Assembly (NCBI GenBank): GCA_963576565.1
Contig: OY755038.1
Span: 207,797,013 to 207,861,012, forward strand
Reading direction: 5' to 3'
Length of the DNA: 64,000 nt
Source of the DNA: Aspidapion aeneum
Taxonomy: Eukaryota; Arthropoda; Insecta; Coleoptera; Brentidae
Under the pieces are notes generated by a model. That model worked only from the letters and a program-made list of their open reading frames with translations, made no database searches and was not told the DNA's origin. The position numbers were made by a program, and so were the translations under genes. Below are positions 46,013-56,735 of the stretch, piece after piece; position 1 is the first letter of the stretch; each line of letters begins with the position of its first letter.

Positions 46013-48467
46013 TGTCCGAAATTTTATTTCTACACAATCATTGTCTACGAGTTTCAAACAAAGAGTTGAAGAACGGTACGGACCCGGAATCAACAATCTA
46101 ATCAGAGGCTACGAGAAGACCAAACTTAAAGTGATAAAGGAAGAAGAACACATTTCATTCTTCTGCGAGGCGCGCGACAGTGGTGTCATTCCGGTTGGTT
46201 TCCGCCTAAAAGCCAACTTTCCGGGAGTGAGAACGAAGAAGATCTTAGAGAGGACCAGCCAAGCACTAATCCGATCCCAAATCAGTTACCATCGATGGAG
46301 AAAAGCCAACTTCAACGCCGACATGGAGGAGCGATTTGAGGAAATTAGACGACACACATGGGAGGAAGACTACGAACCGATACTGAGTAAAATTGACAGT
46401 ACGTGCAACAGAGAACGACAGAAGATACGATCAACTCACCGAGAAAAACTTAAGAAACTACAGACACGTACTCAAGATAGAACAGACTCAACAACACCAA
46501 GCACTATAGTGAACATCTCCAAAAGGACTCTGAGCACCAACGAAGAATTGGTACTCAGTAAGGGACTTAAGTTCGCCATTGCACCGGCACAGACACCGAC
46601 ACTGGAAATTATTGCGGCAATAGAGACCGTTAGTCTACCTCAACCCGAAGCTGATGAGTTTCGCCATAAAGTAAGAACAACGTTGGACAGAAAGAAGCAA
46701 CAAAAGACAAACATCACCAGTCAAGAACAACGGGCAATCAAGAACCTGCAGGCTGACAAATCAATCAAGATTCTACCGGCCGACAAAGGAAACGCAACGG
46801 TGATCATGGATGTCGAGACTTACGACAAAAAGATCCAAGAAGTTCTGGAGAAAGGAGACTACAAGCAACTACCCAAAGACCCAACCACCACCATAGAAGG
46901 ACGCATCTACAGGACTTTGAAGAAGTATGCTGAAAATATCCCGGACGCTGCTAGATCCCGCCTGACTCCACACCACAGTAAGGCACCACATTTTTATGGA
47001 TTACCAAAGATCCATAAGAAGGATATACCACTGCGACCAATTACCAGCTCCAGGGACTCACCGACCAGCACTTTGTCGAGGTTTTTGTTGGACATAATTC
47101 AACCACTACAGGGTAAGTCCGAATCTTTTATCAAAAACTCGGAACATTTTGTGGAGGTTTTAAAAGGTATCGAATTAGATCCCGGCGATAGATTTGTAAG
47201 TTTTGATGTAGAAAGTCTCTACACCAACGTGCCAATAAATGAGTCACTCAGTATCATTAAAACCAAATTACAAACTGATGATACACTTCACGAGAGAACA
47301 ACGCTATCGGTGGAGGGGGTGATGGATCTTTTGGAGCTCTGTCTCCGTAACTCTTACTTTCAAGTGAAAGATAAGTTTTACGCGCAAAATGATGGACTCC
47401 CAATGGGTTCATCTCTTTCGCCAGTGGTAGCAAACATCTACATGGAGTGGTTCGAGGGCCATGCGATCAACACAGCAAGAGTCAAACCAAAACTATGGCT
47501 ACGATACATGGATGACACATTTATTATATGGCCGGAAAATGATGACGAACTACAAAATTTTCTACACCATTTAAACGATATTCGACCAACAATCAAGTGC
47601 ACCATGGAAATTGAAAAAGATTCGGCCTTACCTTTTTTGGATGTTCTTGTCAAACGATTAGACAGAAACATTCAAACCACTGTATATAGGAAACCTACAC
47701 ACACGGGACAGTACCTAAATTTTAAGTCTAATCATTCTGTTGCAACAAAACAAGGAGTTATAAGAAGTTTGTATTTAAGAGCCGTAAATATTTGTAGTAA
47801 TAATGAAGAATTAACCACAGAAATTAACAACATTAAAAAGGACTTACAACAGAATGGTTATTCCGAGAAATTAATAAACTCAACGATATTTAAAATTAAA
47901 AACAAACTAAATGTACCAAATTCTCAAAATAATAATCCGTTGGGTGTTATTAACATTCCATATGTTCAAGGGATTTCAGAAAATATAAGACGAATAGCTA
48001 AACACTATAATATAAAAACAGTATTTTCTTCGGGAAATACGATAAGAAGTTTTGTAACTAAAACAAAACCAGACAATCCCTCAAATAATAAGGAATGTAT
48101 TTACCAAATCCCGTGTGAGTGTGGTAAATCATATGTAGGTGAAACGAAACGCCCTCTTCAGGTTAGAGTAAATGAACATCTAAAAAGTACCCAATTAGGG
48201 GATATTGAAAAATCCGGTTTAGCAGATCATGCATGGTCAAATGATCACAGGATTCAGTGGTCAGAAGCTAAAGTTTTACATAAGGAGTCGCATTGGCGAA
48301 AACGAAAGTTTATTGAAGCTGCGTATATAATGCAGAATAAAGAAGTTTTCAGTCAACCAAGCACGGACATACCAAACATATGGAAACCACTCCTTAAGGA
48401 AAACAGGCGTCTTAGGATTAAAAAAGGGGGCGGGCCGTCACACCTGACTGCACACCAAGTAGTATAA
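45978..48467 (+). CDS. Penelope-like reverse transcriptase with GIY-YIG endonuclease, open frame
   Basis: 829 codons; element-derived sequence starts at about residue 14 (RNFISTQS). The first 13 come from the inverted left copy, so the annotated start is artificial. The intact family start is probably the ATG in the terminal repeat (seen at 48563). RT: motif A Asp near residue 410 (FDVESLYTNVP), GLPMGSSLSP, YMDD at 510-513. C-terminus: Cys-rich linker (CIYQIPCEC from 707) and GIY-YIG core YVGET at 719-723 with Arg/His downstream. This order defines endonuclease-positive Penelope-like elements. The first in-frame Met inside the element is near residue 116, so translation from this copy may be impaired. 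Confidence 0.9.
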   Translation: MCRLISSNRTSIVRNFISTQSLSTSFKQRVEERYGPGINNLIRGYEKTKLKVIKEEEHISFFCEARDSGVIPVGFRLKANFPGVRTKKILERTSQALIRSQISYHRWRKANFNADMEERFEEIRRHTWEEDYEPILSKIDSTCNRERQKIRSTHREKLKKLQTRTQDRTDSTTPSTIVNISKRTLSTNEELVLSKGLKFAIAPAQTPTLEIIAAIETVSLPQPEADEFRHKVRTTLDRKKQQKTNITSQEQRAIKNLQADKSIKILPADKGNATVIMDVETYDKKIQEVLEKGDYKQLPKDPTTTIEGRIYRTLKKYAENIPDAARSRLTPHHSKAPHFYGLPKIHKKDIPLRPITSSRDSPTSTLSRFLLDIIQPLQGKSESFIKNSEHFVEVLKGIELDPGDRFVSFDVESLYTNVPINESLSIIKTKLQTDDTLHERTTLSVEGVMDLLELCLRNSYFQVKDKFYAQNDGLPMGSSLSPVVANIYMEWFEGHAINTARVKPKLWLRYMDDTFIIWPENDDELQNFLHHLNDIRPTIKCTMEIEKDSALPFLDVLVKRLDRNIQTTVYRKPTHTGQYLNFKSNHSVATKQGVIRSLYLRAVNICSNNEELTTEINNIKKDLQQNGYSEKLINSTIFKIKNKLNVPNSQNNNPLGVINIPYVQGISENIRRIAKHYNIKTVFSSGNTIRSFVTKTKPDNPSNNKECIYQIPCECGKSYVGETKRPLQVRVNEHLKSTQLGDIEKSGLADHAWSNDHRIQWSEAKVLHKESHWRKRKFIEAAYIMQNKEVFSQPSTDIPNIWKPLLKENRRLRIKKGGGPSHLTAHQVV

Positions 48468-48614
48468 GTAGTAGCCTAGAGACTAGATTGTTTAGTTTAC
48501 ACTTGATAACGGTTAGAGATACTTACTAACCGAAACGTCGTGTTCTAAAATAAATAAAGACAATGGAAGTCCGAAATTTTATTTCTACACAATCATTGTC
48601 TACGAGTTTCAAAC
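46013..48614 (+). mobile_element. Penelope-like element, right copy, near full length
   Basis: Begins with the terminal-repeat sequence CGAAATTTTATTTCTACACA, repeated at its 3' end (48573-48614), i.e. pseudo-LTRs. The terminal repeat at the 3' end carries an ATG that the 5' copy has lost. Right TSD ATCGATATACTT at 48615-48626. Confidence 0.88.
48491..48549 (+). ncRNA. Degenerate hammerhead-like motif in the Penelope 3' end
   Basis: Stem I (UUUAG...ACAC with GUGU.CUAAA), stem II GGUUAG/CUAACC, GAA, palindromic ACGU and C17 fit a Penelope-type hammerhead. The core reads UUGAUAAC where CUGANGA is expected, so C3 and G8 are changed. Probably inactive. The left copy has the same motif inverted. 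Confidence 0.45.
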
Positions 48615-49435
48615 ATCGATATACTTGCGTCACACTAGTAGTGATAACTATGAATCTGCTTTTCGAATTAGACCATAGGCTAAAGTACAAAGAAGCTGAT
48701 AAGTTGTTACAACGCTTTACTGATTGGGACAGCCTTGTCAGCGTAAAATGGTTGTTTACCTTAAAAACGTTGTCTCCTATTAGCAGGTTATTGTTTATTG
48801 CGAAGTTAGTTTGTCATAACAGACCTGAGTTAACGTTTGAGATTTTATATGCACCTCGTTTGCATCTATTAGATCATTACAATAGCTGGCCTTACCCTAA
48901 CAGCCCACTTCCGACTTACGAGGTTTTAGAATATGATTTAAAATTTCGTAACGCTGTTTTAAAAATGTTTTTAAAAGATGCGTATGTAAAAAATATCTCG
49001 GTGGTCATAGAATTCTACAAAATTGCATTTAACAAAAAAGAAGGAATCTTTAAATTTGATGAAGATCTGTCAGAATATTTCGACAACATGATAGTTGATA
49101 TCATTAACAAAAACGAAGTGGTTTACTTAAAACAGATTCAAGCTAACATAGGTCTTTTTTCGGGACACATGTTGTCTGAAACTCTTAGGGGATACATGTG
49201 TTGCATGTATTCAACGTTAACAAAACTTGAACTATTTAAACTTTATGAACAATGTGTAAACAAAAACATTTACCTGTGCGTTAACAGAAATGGCAAAGTC
49301 GAAACTGAAATTTTGATGAAAACAAATCTTTTAGATACAGAAATTGAGCTCATAATTTTATACTTTTTTCACAAACTAATGGTTTGGGTAAAAACGTCAG
49401 CTTCCTTTAAATTTAGTTTTGTTTTTATATTTTAA
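48563..49435 (+). CDS. Chimeric ORF: Penelope terminal repeat joined to exon copy 2
   Basis: An uninterrupted 290-codon frame starts at the ATG of the Penelope terminal repeat (MEVRNFISTQSLSTSFK), crosses the TSD, and continues in the correct frame through the exon 13-like sequence of copy 2 to a premature end. It lacks the exon 13 N-terminus and last 75 or so residues. Whether it is transcribed is unknown; in-frame joining by chance has odds of one in three. Confidence 0.4.
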   Translation: MEVRNFISTQSLSTSFKHRYTCVTLVVITMNLLFELDHRLKYKEADKLLQRFTDWDSLVSVKWLFTLKTLSPISRLLFIAKLVCHNRPELTFEILYAPRLHLLDHYNSWPYPNSPLPTYEVLEYDLKFRNAVLKMFLKDAYVKNISVVIEFYKIAFNKKEGIFKFDEDLSEYFDNMIVDIINKNEVVYLKQIQANIGLFSGHMLSETLRGYMCCMYSTLTKLELFKLYEQCVNKNIYLCVNRNGKVETEILMKTNLLDTEIELIILYFFHKLMVWVKTSASFKFSFVFIF

Positions 49436-49742
49436 TTAACCTGATCAGTAATAGTTTTAGTTTAGTTTTTTTTAATGTTTGTAAATGTTTTCAGTTAAAT
49501 TACGTATCCTCGGAAGTTTTAGAGAAGGCCTGAGCATAAAACTGTTCCTAATATTTTTAGATAAAAACACGTTTGGATAAAAACATCCATTTCCCAAATT
49601 CTAGCTTAGTTTTTATTACCTTACGGTACATACCTACCAACGATTCTAGTGCTAAGGTGTGATAAGTTGTTACAGCATTTTACCGATTCGGCAACCATAT
49701 CAGCGCAAAGTTGTCTCCCTTAAAAACGTTGTCTCCTAGTAG

Positions 49743-50857
49743 CTATTCAGAACTTTATTCCCATGACTCTGACCGATCTTCGTAACATGAAACAATATGT
49801 GGCAGACAGTTACGAGTCCCTTCTACAATCGATAGAAACGACGAATGCCAAGTATTACGGAGATCGATATACTCGCGTCACACCAGTAGTGATAACTATG
49901 AATCTGCTCTTCGAATTAGACCATAGGCTAAGTACAAAGAAGCTGATAAGTTGTCACAACGCGTTACTGATTGGGACAGCCTTATCAGCGCAAAATTGTT
50001 GTTCACCTTAAAAACATTGTCTCCTATTAGCAGGATATTGTTTATTGCGAAGTTAGTTTGTCATAACAGACCTCAGTTAACGTTTGAGATTTTATATGCA
50101 CCTCGTTTGCATCTATTAGATCATTACAATAGCTGACCTTACCCCAACAGCCCACTTCCGACTTACGAGGTTTTAGAATATGATTTAAAATTTCGTAACG
50201 CTGTTTTAAAAATGTTTTTAAAAGATGCGTATGTAAAAAATATCTCGGTGGTCATAGAATTCTACAAAATCGCATTTAACAGAAAAGAAGGAATCTTTAA
50301 ATTTGATGAAGGTCTATCAGAATATTTCGACAACATGATAGTTGATATCATTAACAAAAACGAAGTGGTTTACTTAAAACAGATTCAAGCTAACATAGGC
50401 CTTTTTTCGGGTCACATGTTGTCTGAAACTCTTAGGGGATACATGTGTTGCATGTATTCAACGTTAACAAAACTTGAACTATTTAAACTTTATGAACAAT
50501 GTGTAAACAAAAACATTTACCCGTGCGTTAACAGAAATGGCAAAGTCGAAACTGAAATTTTGATGAAAACAAATCTTTTAGATACAGAAATTCAGCTCAT
50601 AATTTTATACTTTTTTCACAAACTAACCGAATCGGATAGAACTAACAGTAATTTAAAAATTGTTGTACGTCAGCCAAATGCCATCCCCGTTAGTAGATTG
50701 AACATTTTAAACAGTGTTAGAAGCATTGGTGTTATAACAAAGTTATAAAAGATACTTTGTTAAAAGGTTCTGTTAAATCCTCATCTGATGTTTTGGAAGA
50801 AATTGTGATAGAAAAACGCGCTTTATGGAATTATCTAGATGAAAATAGGTTTGGGTA
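49743..50857 (+). pseudogene. Tandem copy 3 of terminal exon, broken
   Basis: Matches exon 13 from codon 48. Breaks: a 1-bp deletion at CATAGGCTAAGTACAAAG (about 49925), a Trp-to-stop change at AGCTGACC (about 50135), and a 1-bp deletion at GTGTTATAACAAAG (about 50733). Long stretches remain nearly identical to exon 13. Confidence 0.85.
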
Positions 50858-51209
50858 AAAACGTCAGCTTCCTTTAAATTTAGTTTTGTTTTTATATTTT
50901 AATTAACCTGATCAGTAATAGTTTTAGTTTAGTTTTTTTAAATGTTTGTAAATGTTTTCAGTTAAATTACGTATCCTCGGAAGTTTTAGAGAAGGCCTGA
51001 GCATAAAACCGTTCCTAATATTTTTAGATAAAAACACGTTTGGATAAAAACATCTATTTCCTAAATTCTAGCTTAGTTTTTATTACCTTACGGTACATGC
51101 CTACCAAAGATTCTAGTGCTAAGGTGTGATAAGTTGTTACAGCATTTTACCGATTCGGCAACCATATCAGCGCAAAGTTGTTTCCCTTAAAAACGTTGTC
51201 TCCTAGTAG

Positions 51210-52326
51210 CTATTCAGAACTTTATTCCCATGACTCTGACCGATCTTCGTAACATGAAACAATATGTGGCAGACAGTTACGAGTCCCTTCTACAATCGAT
51301 AGAAACGACGAATGCCAAGTATTACGGAGATCGATATACTCGCGTCACACTAGTAGTGATAACTATGAATCTGCTCTTCGAATTAGACCATAGGCTAAGT
51401 ACAAAGAAGCTGATAAGTTGTCACAACGCGTTACTGATTGGGACAGCCTTATCAGCGCAAAATTGTTGTTTACCTTAAAAACGTTGTCTTCTATTAGCAG
51501 GTTATTGTTTATTGCGAAGTTAGTTTGTCACATCCGACCACAGTTAACGTTTGAGATTTTATATGCACCTCGTTTGCATCTGTTAGACCATTACAATAGC
51601 TGGCCTTACCCCAACAGCCCGCTTTCGACTTACGAGGTTTTAGAATATGATTTAAAATTTCGTAACGCTGTTTTAAAAATGTTTTTAAAAAATGCGTATG
51701 TAAAAAATATCTCGGTGGTCATAGAATTCTACAAAATCGCATTTAACAGAAAAGAAGGAATCTTTAAATTTGATGAAGATCTATCAGAATATTTCGACAA
51801 CATGATAGTTGATATCATTAACAAAAACGAAGTGGTTTACTTAAAACAGATTCAAGCTAACATAGGCCTTTTTTCGGGTCACATGTTGTCTGAAACTCTT
51901 AGGGGATACATGTGTTGCATGTATTCAATGTTAACAAAACTTGAACTATTTAAACTTTATGAACAATGTGTAAACAAAAACATTTACCCGTGCGTTAACA
52001 GAAATGGCAAAGTCGAAACTGAAATTTTGATGAAAACAAATCTTTTAGATACAGAAATTCAGCTCATAATTTTATACTTTTTTCACAAACTAACGGAATC
52101 GGATAGAACTAACAGTAATTTAAAAATTGTTGTACGTCAGCCAAATGCCATCCCCGTTAGTAGATTGAACATTTTAAACAGTGTTAGAAGCATTGGTGTT
52201 ATCAACAAAGTTATAAAAGATACTTTGTTAAAAAGTTCTGTTAAATCCTCATCTGATGTTTTGGAAAAAATTGTGATAGAAAAACGCGCTTTATGGAATT
52301 ATCTAGATGAAAATAGATTTGGGTAA
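51210..52326 (+). pseudogene. Tandem copy 4 of terminal exon, one shared frameshift
   Basis: Shares with copy 3 the 1-bp deletion in CTAAGTACAAAG (about 51394), so the two derive from one broken ancestor. After it, a 302-codon frame (51418-52326) runs to the normal stop with only a few substitutions from exon 13 (for example Asp to Asn near MFLKNAYV). It lacks the first 47 codons and the splice acceptor. Confidence 0.85.
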
Positions 52327-52680
52327 AAACGTCAGCTTCCTTTAAATTTAGTTTTGTTTTTATATTTTAAGTAAGCTGATCAGTAGTAGTTTTAGTTTAG
52401 TTTTTTAAAATGTTTGTAAATGTTTTCAGTTAAATTACGTATCCTCGGAAGTTTTAGAGGAGACCTGAGCATAAATCCCTTCCTAATATTTTTAGATAAA
52501 AACACGTTTGGATAAAAACATCCATTTCCTAAATTCTAGCTTGGTTTTTATTACCTTACGGTATATAGGTACCTACCAAAGATTGTAGTACTAAAGTGTG
52601 ATAAGTTGTTAAAACACTTTACCGATTGGGCAACCATAGCGCAAAGTTGTTTATACCTTAACAACGTTGTCTCCTATTAG

Positions 52681-53310
52681 CTATTCAGAACTTCATTACC
52701 ATGACCCTGGCCGATCTTCGTAACATAAAACAAGAGATGACAGACAGTTACGAATCCCTTCTAGAATCGATAGGAAAGATTAGGGGGATCGAATTATTCC
52801 CGTCACACTAGAAGTGAAAATTATAAATCTGCTCTTTAAATTGGACCATGGAGTAAAGTACAAAGAAGCTGATAAGTTGTTACAACGCTTTACTGATTGG
52901 GACAGCCTTATCAGTGTAAAATGGCTGTTTACCTTAAAAACGTTGTCTCCTATTAGCAGGTTATTGTTTATTAACTTCGCAATAAACATAACAGACCTCA
53001 GTTAACGTTTGAGATTTTGTAAGCACCTCGTTTGCATCTGTTAGATCATTACAATAGCTGGCCTTACCCCAACAGCCCGCTTACGACTTACGAGGTTTTG
53101 GAGTACGATTTAAAATTTCGTAACGCAGTTTTAAAAATGTTTTTAAAAGATGCACTTGTAAAAAATATCTCGGTAGTCATAGAATTTTATAAAATTGCAT
53201 TTAGCAAAAAAGAAGGCATCTTTAAATTTGAGAGAGATCTGTCAAAATCTTTCGATAACATGATATCATTAACAAAAACGAAGTGGTTCACTTAAAACAG
53301 ATTTAAGCCT
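52681..53310 (+). pseudogene. Tandem copy 5 of terminal exon, most degraded
   Basis: Recognisable from ATGACCCTGGCCGATCTTCG through KYKEADKLLQRFTDWD to a decayed KNISVVIEFYKIAF region, with several indels, stops and a small inversion-like GAAGTTAATAAAC/TTAACTTCGC segment near 52970-52990. Its sequence is the most diverged, suggesting the oldest copy. Confidence 0.8.
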
Positions 53311-54250
53311 TTTTTCGAGTCACGTGTCTGAAACTATTACAACAATGTGTAAACAAAAACATACTCGTAACACAATTTTGGTGAAACTCAGTCTAAGAAC
53401 TCATCGTGGCAATATCCCCCACTCGTTACTATAATGAAGCTCATAGCGTACTAGTAATATAAATAACTATTATTTTAATATTCCCTATGTTTTAAAAAAC
53501 CTGAACAGTATTTGTCCTAGTTTTACTTTTTTTTATTCCTTAGTTGGAATAGTTTTTAATCAGATGTATATTAGTAACCCAAATATTGTGGAAAACTGTA
53601 AAAAGTTGTTAATCCTGGTTTCCATAAAAATATGTTTGGATAAAAACGTATCCATTTCTTAAAGCTGTTTTAAAATTTATTTTTATTTCTCCCACGTTTG
53701 AAAGTTTTTTAATTTTCTTTAGTTAAGTATCCGTTTTAACCTTTCGTAATATAGTTTAAAAAACATCTTAGAAAATTGAACTAGCAATTTTCTAAGAAAA
53801 ACTTTTAAAAAGTGTATACCTGAAAAACAAAAAAAAATGTGTTAAGTTTTTTAAAAATTTTAAATAGTTTGATCTCCTTTAGTTTAATTTGTTTTTTACT
53901 TTAAATTGATTTGATTTGTTTTAGTTTTTTATTTTATTCTAATTTTGAATTAACAGTGCCTTAAGACAGAGAACATATAACATCTATATTTCTTCGATGC
54001 TTAAGAGTAGACCATAAATGAACAAAATAGGCTGACATTTTTTACTAAAATATCATCATTACAAACAAAATTTCCTTGTTAAGATAATTTGTTAGAATAT
54101 TTAAGAATGTTTTTACTTTTTTAAAGTGTGATGAAGACGATGTATGATTTTTAATATGTAAAAGTTGGATCCTAGTGTACTATTTAATTTAAGTGTTTTT
54201 TGCCGTGTGCACAATGAAGTTAACAGGTGAGCGAAGGAAAAATCTTTATT
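53311..54250. other. AT-rich intergenic stretch, nothing recognised
   Basis: Very AT-rich, with TTTAGTTTA-type phrases. No frames, RNA genes or clear repeats. Confidence 0.5.
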
Positions 54251-54254
54251 AGGG

Positions 54255-54526
54255 ACTTATTGGAATAAAACCTGACTTTATTTTAGAGTCGACTTTATTC
54301 TGACACATTCACACAGAAAACTAACAGCTCACCTCTCAAAATTGACATACCAAAGCCAAATTTAATAATACAGTCGTTAACTTCCATTTAGTAAATACCG
54401 ACACTAATAAATCCGGTTTTTAAATACACAAAGGCCGAATTTTGAAGCAAGGCAGCTAGTTTTTATATGGAAATCTGTCACCATAGTGTCAATTTTAAAA
54501 TAAGGTCAGGTTTTATTCCAATAAGT
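54255..54526. mobile_element. MITE with ACTTATTGGAATAAAACCTG ends
   Basis: Left ACTTATTGGAATAAAACCTG, right its inverse (CAGGTTTTATTCCAATAAGT), about 272 bp. TSD not resolved. Confidence 0.6.
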
Positions 54527-55840
54527 GTATTGTTTCGTTTGGCAGAATTTATTAAGAATAGCAGACAAGGGCTTTCAGACTTGATGATTCATATGTGAGT
54601 AGGCCTTGCAGTCCTTCCACTGCGACCACCAGTGGGTCTATTGTGGCTCACTTTTGAGTGGTTTCTCACCACTGTATGCTCAATCCTCCAAAAAGGCCGG
54701 CTATCAGTTTAGGTGAGACACTGTTCAGATCTTCTGAGTCAATCTGAGGTTTACCGAAAGTTTTCTGACGTAAACGTGCAATAGCCGGATATTCGAACAG
54801 TACAGCGTGTCCCATTTTCGATGGGATTAAATGGGATACTCGGTTATTATTACAGATATCGATTTTCTGATCGCACCTTACCGCGGTCTTTTTTTGAACC
54901 CTTAAAAATGGTGTAATCAGATTTTTGCTATACCCTATGATTTCGCTAATATAGGAGGGAGTTTTTGAATAAATTGCATTTTTAATAATTCCTTGTATCT
55001 CGCTTATTTTTTATAGCAACTTTTTTAGAGCAAAATAATGACGTTGACAATTTTTTAAAATATTGTTTAGTTTGTGAGATATGGTATTTATCATAAAAAA
55101 ATTAAATACGGACCTGGATTTTTTTTATTACTATTTTGATTGGTTTCATGCTATTATTATCTTAAAATGATAAAGCTTTTAAAAAATTTTGTTTTAAGAC
55201 TAAAAAAAATATTTAATATTTTTAAAAAAATTTTAGTCCAATCCTGGAAATATCCAACGTAAATATAAATTTAAAATTGCAAGATATACTTATATTATAT
55301 ATTCCAAGCCTAATCTATTAATTAAATAATATAAGGAGCATCCAATTAAAAAAAAAAAAACTATAAATTTGAGCGCCTGTCAAATACGGTACGTATCAGG
55401 AATAAAGTCGAGATGCAATTTAAAAGTAAAAATTTCGCGAATTCGAACACAATTTCTTTTATATTCCTACATCAATTATTAATGGTCTAAAAAGGTGGGA
55501 AAAATATAATGAGAACCCTGTACATAAAACGTAAACATTTAAAAACTTTCACAAAAATTATTTTAAAAAATACCATTTTATTGTTTATACCTATACCGAG
55601 GTGCAATGTTACTGGTAATTCGATACATTTCCTTGGAGATCTGAGAGGGGAGGTGGTAACTCCTCTAAAATTACAATACCGTGTCAAGCAGTTTTTATAG
55701 CATTTCTGTTCTGTTAGCTAGCTATGGCAATAAAGAAGCTTTGTAACATGCCAAATGCAGCTTAAAGATTATTGGAAAAATAACCGCTAGGATTATTTAT
55801 TTACTGTCTAATTTTTTCCCGATTTTTTATATTCCGAACA
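54527..55840. other. Intergenic, nothing recognised
   Basis: Mixed sequence; a moderately GC-rich part at 54590-54850 has no coding or RNA signature I can support. The remainder is AT-rich. Confidence 0.45.
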
Positions 55841-55844
55841 TATA

Positions 55845-56510
55845 CAGTATGTCCTAAGGTCACTCATCGTCAAGCAAGCTTGCTTGACGATGAGTGACCT
55901 TAGTATGTCCCCCTAAGTTGGAATCATATGGAAAACTTTTTTATTATTAATTTTACGAAAAAAAGTTATTCCTCATAAAAAGTTCTGCATTATCTAAAAC
56001 CTAGAATACAGTCATCAAATATCAAATTTTTTCAGTGGTATACGAGGTTTGTCAAAAAATATGAGTTTTGCTCAAGAGTAAAGTTCCTTTAAATTTGACA
56101 ATATCGAAAAATGTTACTAAAGAAAGTTGATCAGAATTTAAAATTACGATTAAATATGTATGTACATCCATTTAAATTAAAACTTCAGATTATTTTATTT
56201 TTTACTAATATTTCTATTTTGAATGAATATATATATGTATCTCTTGTGATTACGAAACACATGATAACCTTTTAGTTTTTCGATGTTTTCTAATATTTTT
56301 GCAATTAAAACGTGTAATAAGTACATATTCATTTATTTTGCAAATTTAAAGGTCCTTTACTCTTGAGTAAAACTCATATTTTTTTACAAATCTCGTATAC
56401 CACTGAAAAAATTTGATATTCGATGACAGTATTCCAGGTTTTAGATAATGCACAACTTTTTATGAAGAATAACTTTTTTTCCTAAAATTAATAATAAAAA
56501 AGTTTTATCC
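55845..56510. mobile_element. Mariner-like foldback MITE, interrupted near its left end
   Basis: TA then CAGTATGTCC and, after the 48-bp insert, CCCTAAGTTGGAATCATATGG. Inverted arms match at AAAACTTTTTTATTATTAAT, GTATACGAGGTTTGT and GAGTTTTGCTCAAGAGTAAAG against the 56350-56505 arm. The right tip is replaced by R2 sequence. Confidence 0.6.
55855..55902. mobile_element. 48-bp perfect palindromic mini-element with 8-bp TSD
   Basis: TAAGGTCACTCATCGTCAAGC followed directly by its exact inverse; flanked by GTATGTCC on both sides (55847-55854 and 55903-55910). The 24-bp half equals the terminus of the 18493-20019 element. Confidence 0.75.
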
Positions 56511-56514
56511 CATC

Positions 56515-56735
56515 CTACGTACCAAATTTCATTTAAATCGGGCAAGCGGTTTTTGAGTTATGCGGGTTGGTCGTTACAGACATACAAACAGACGGCGCGA
56601 CAAAAAAGTTTCAAAATCATCTGAAACGCAAAGATATATAAACATTTTTGAAATCGGAGCAACTTTTTTTTTTCGAGAAAAAATTAGGATCACCATAGCT
56701 CACAATACTATAGTATAGTAGTAGTGTGAGCTAAA
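56515..56735 (-). repeat. Repeat R2, copy b, inverted and partial
   Basis: Contains GCGACAAAAAAGTTTCAAAA and ends TAGTGTGAGCTA, the inverse of the R2 head in copies a and c. Confidence 0.55.

Larger units (their letters stand above)
43618..49434 (+). pseudogene. Tandem copy 2 of terminal exon, split by the Penelope insertion
   Basis: Parts 43618-43746 and 48615-49434 match exon 13 from codon 48 on. The first part has a deletion in the ATG ACC region and other changes. The second part stays open and reads like exon 13 (DHRLKYKEADKLLQRFTDWD...), but about 210 bp encoding the C-terminal end (from TESDRTNSN) are deleted, so it ends early after FFHKLM. The 12-bp direct repeat ATCGATATACTT flanks the inserted Penelope pair. 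Confidence 0.85.
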
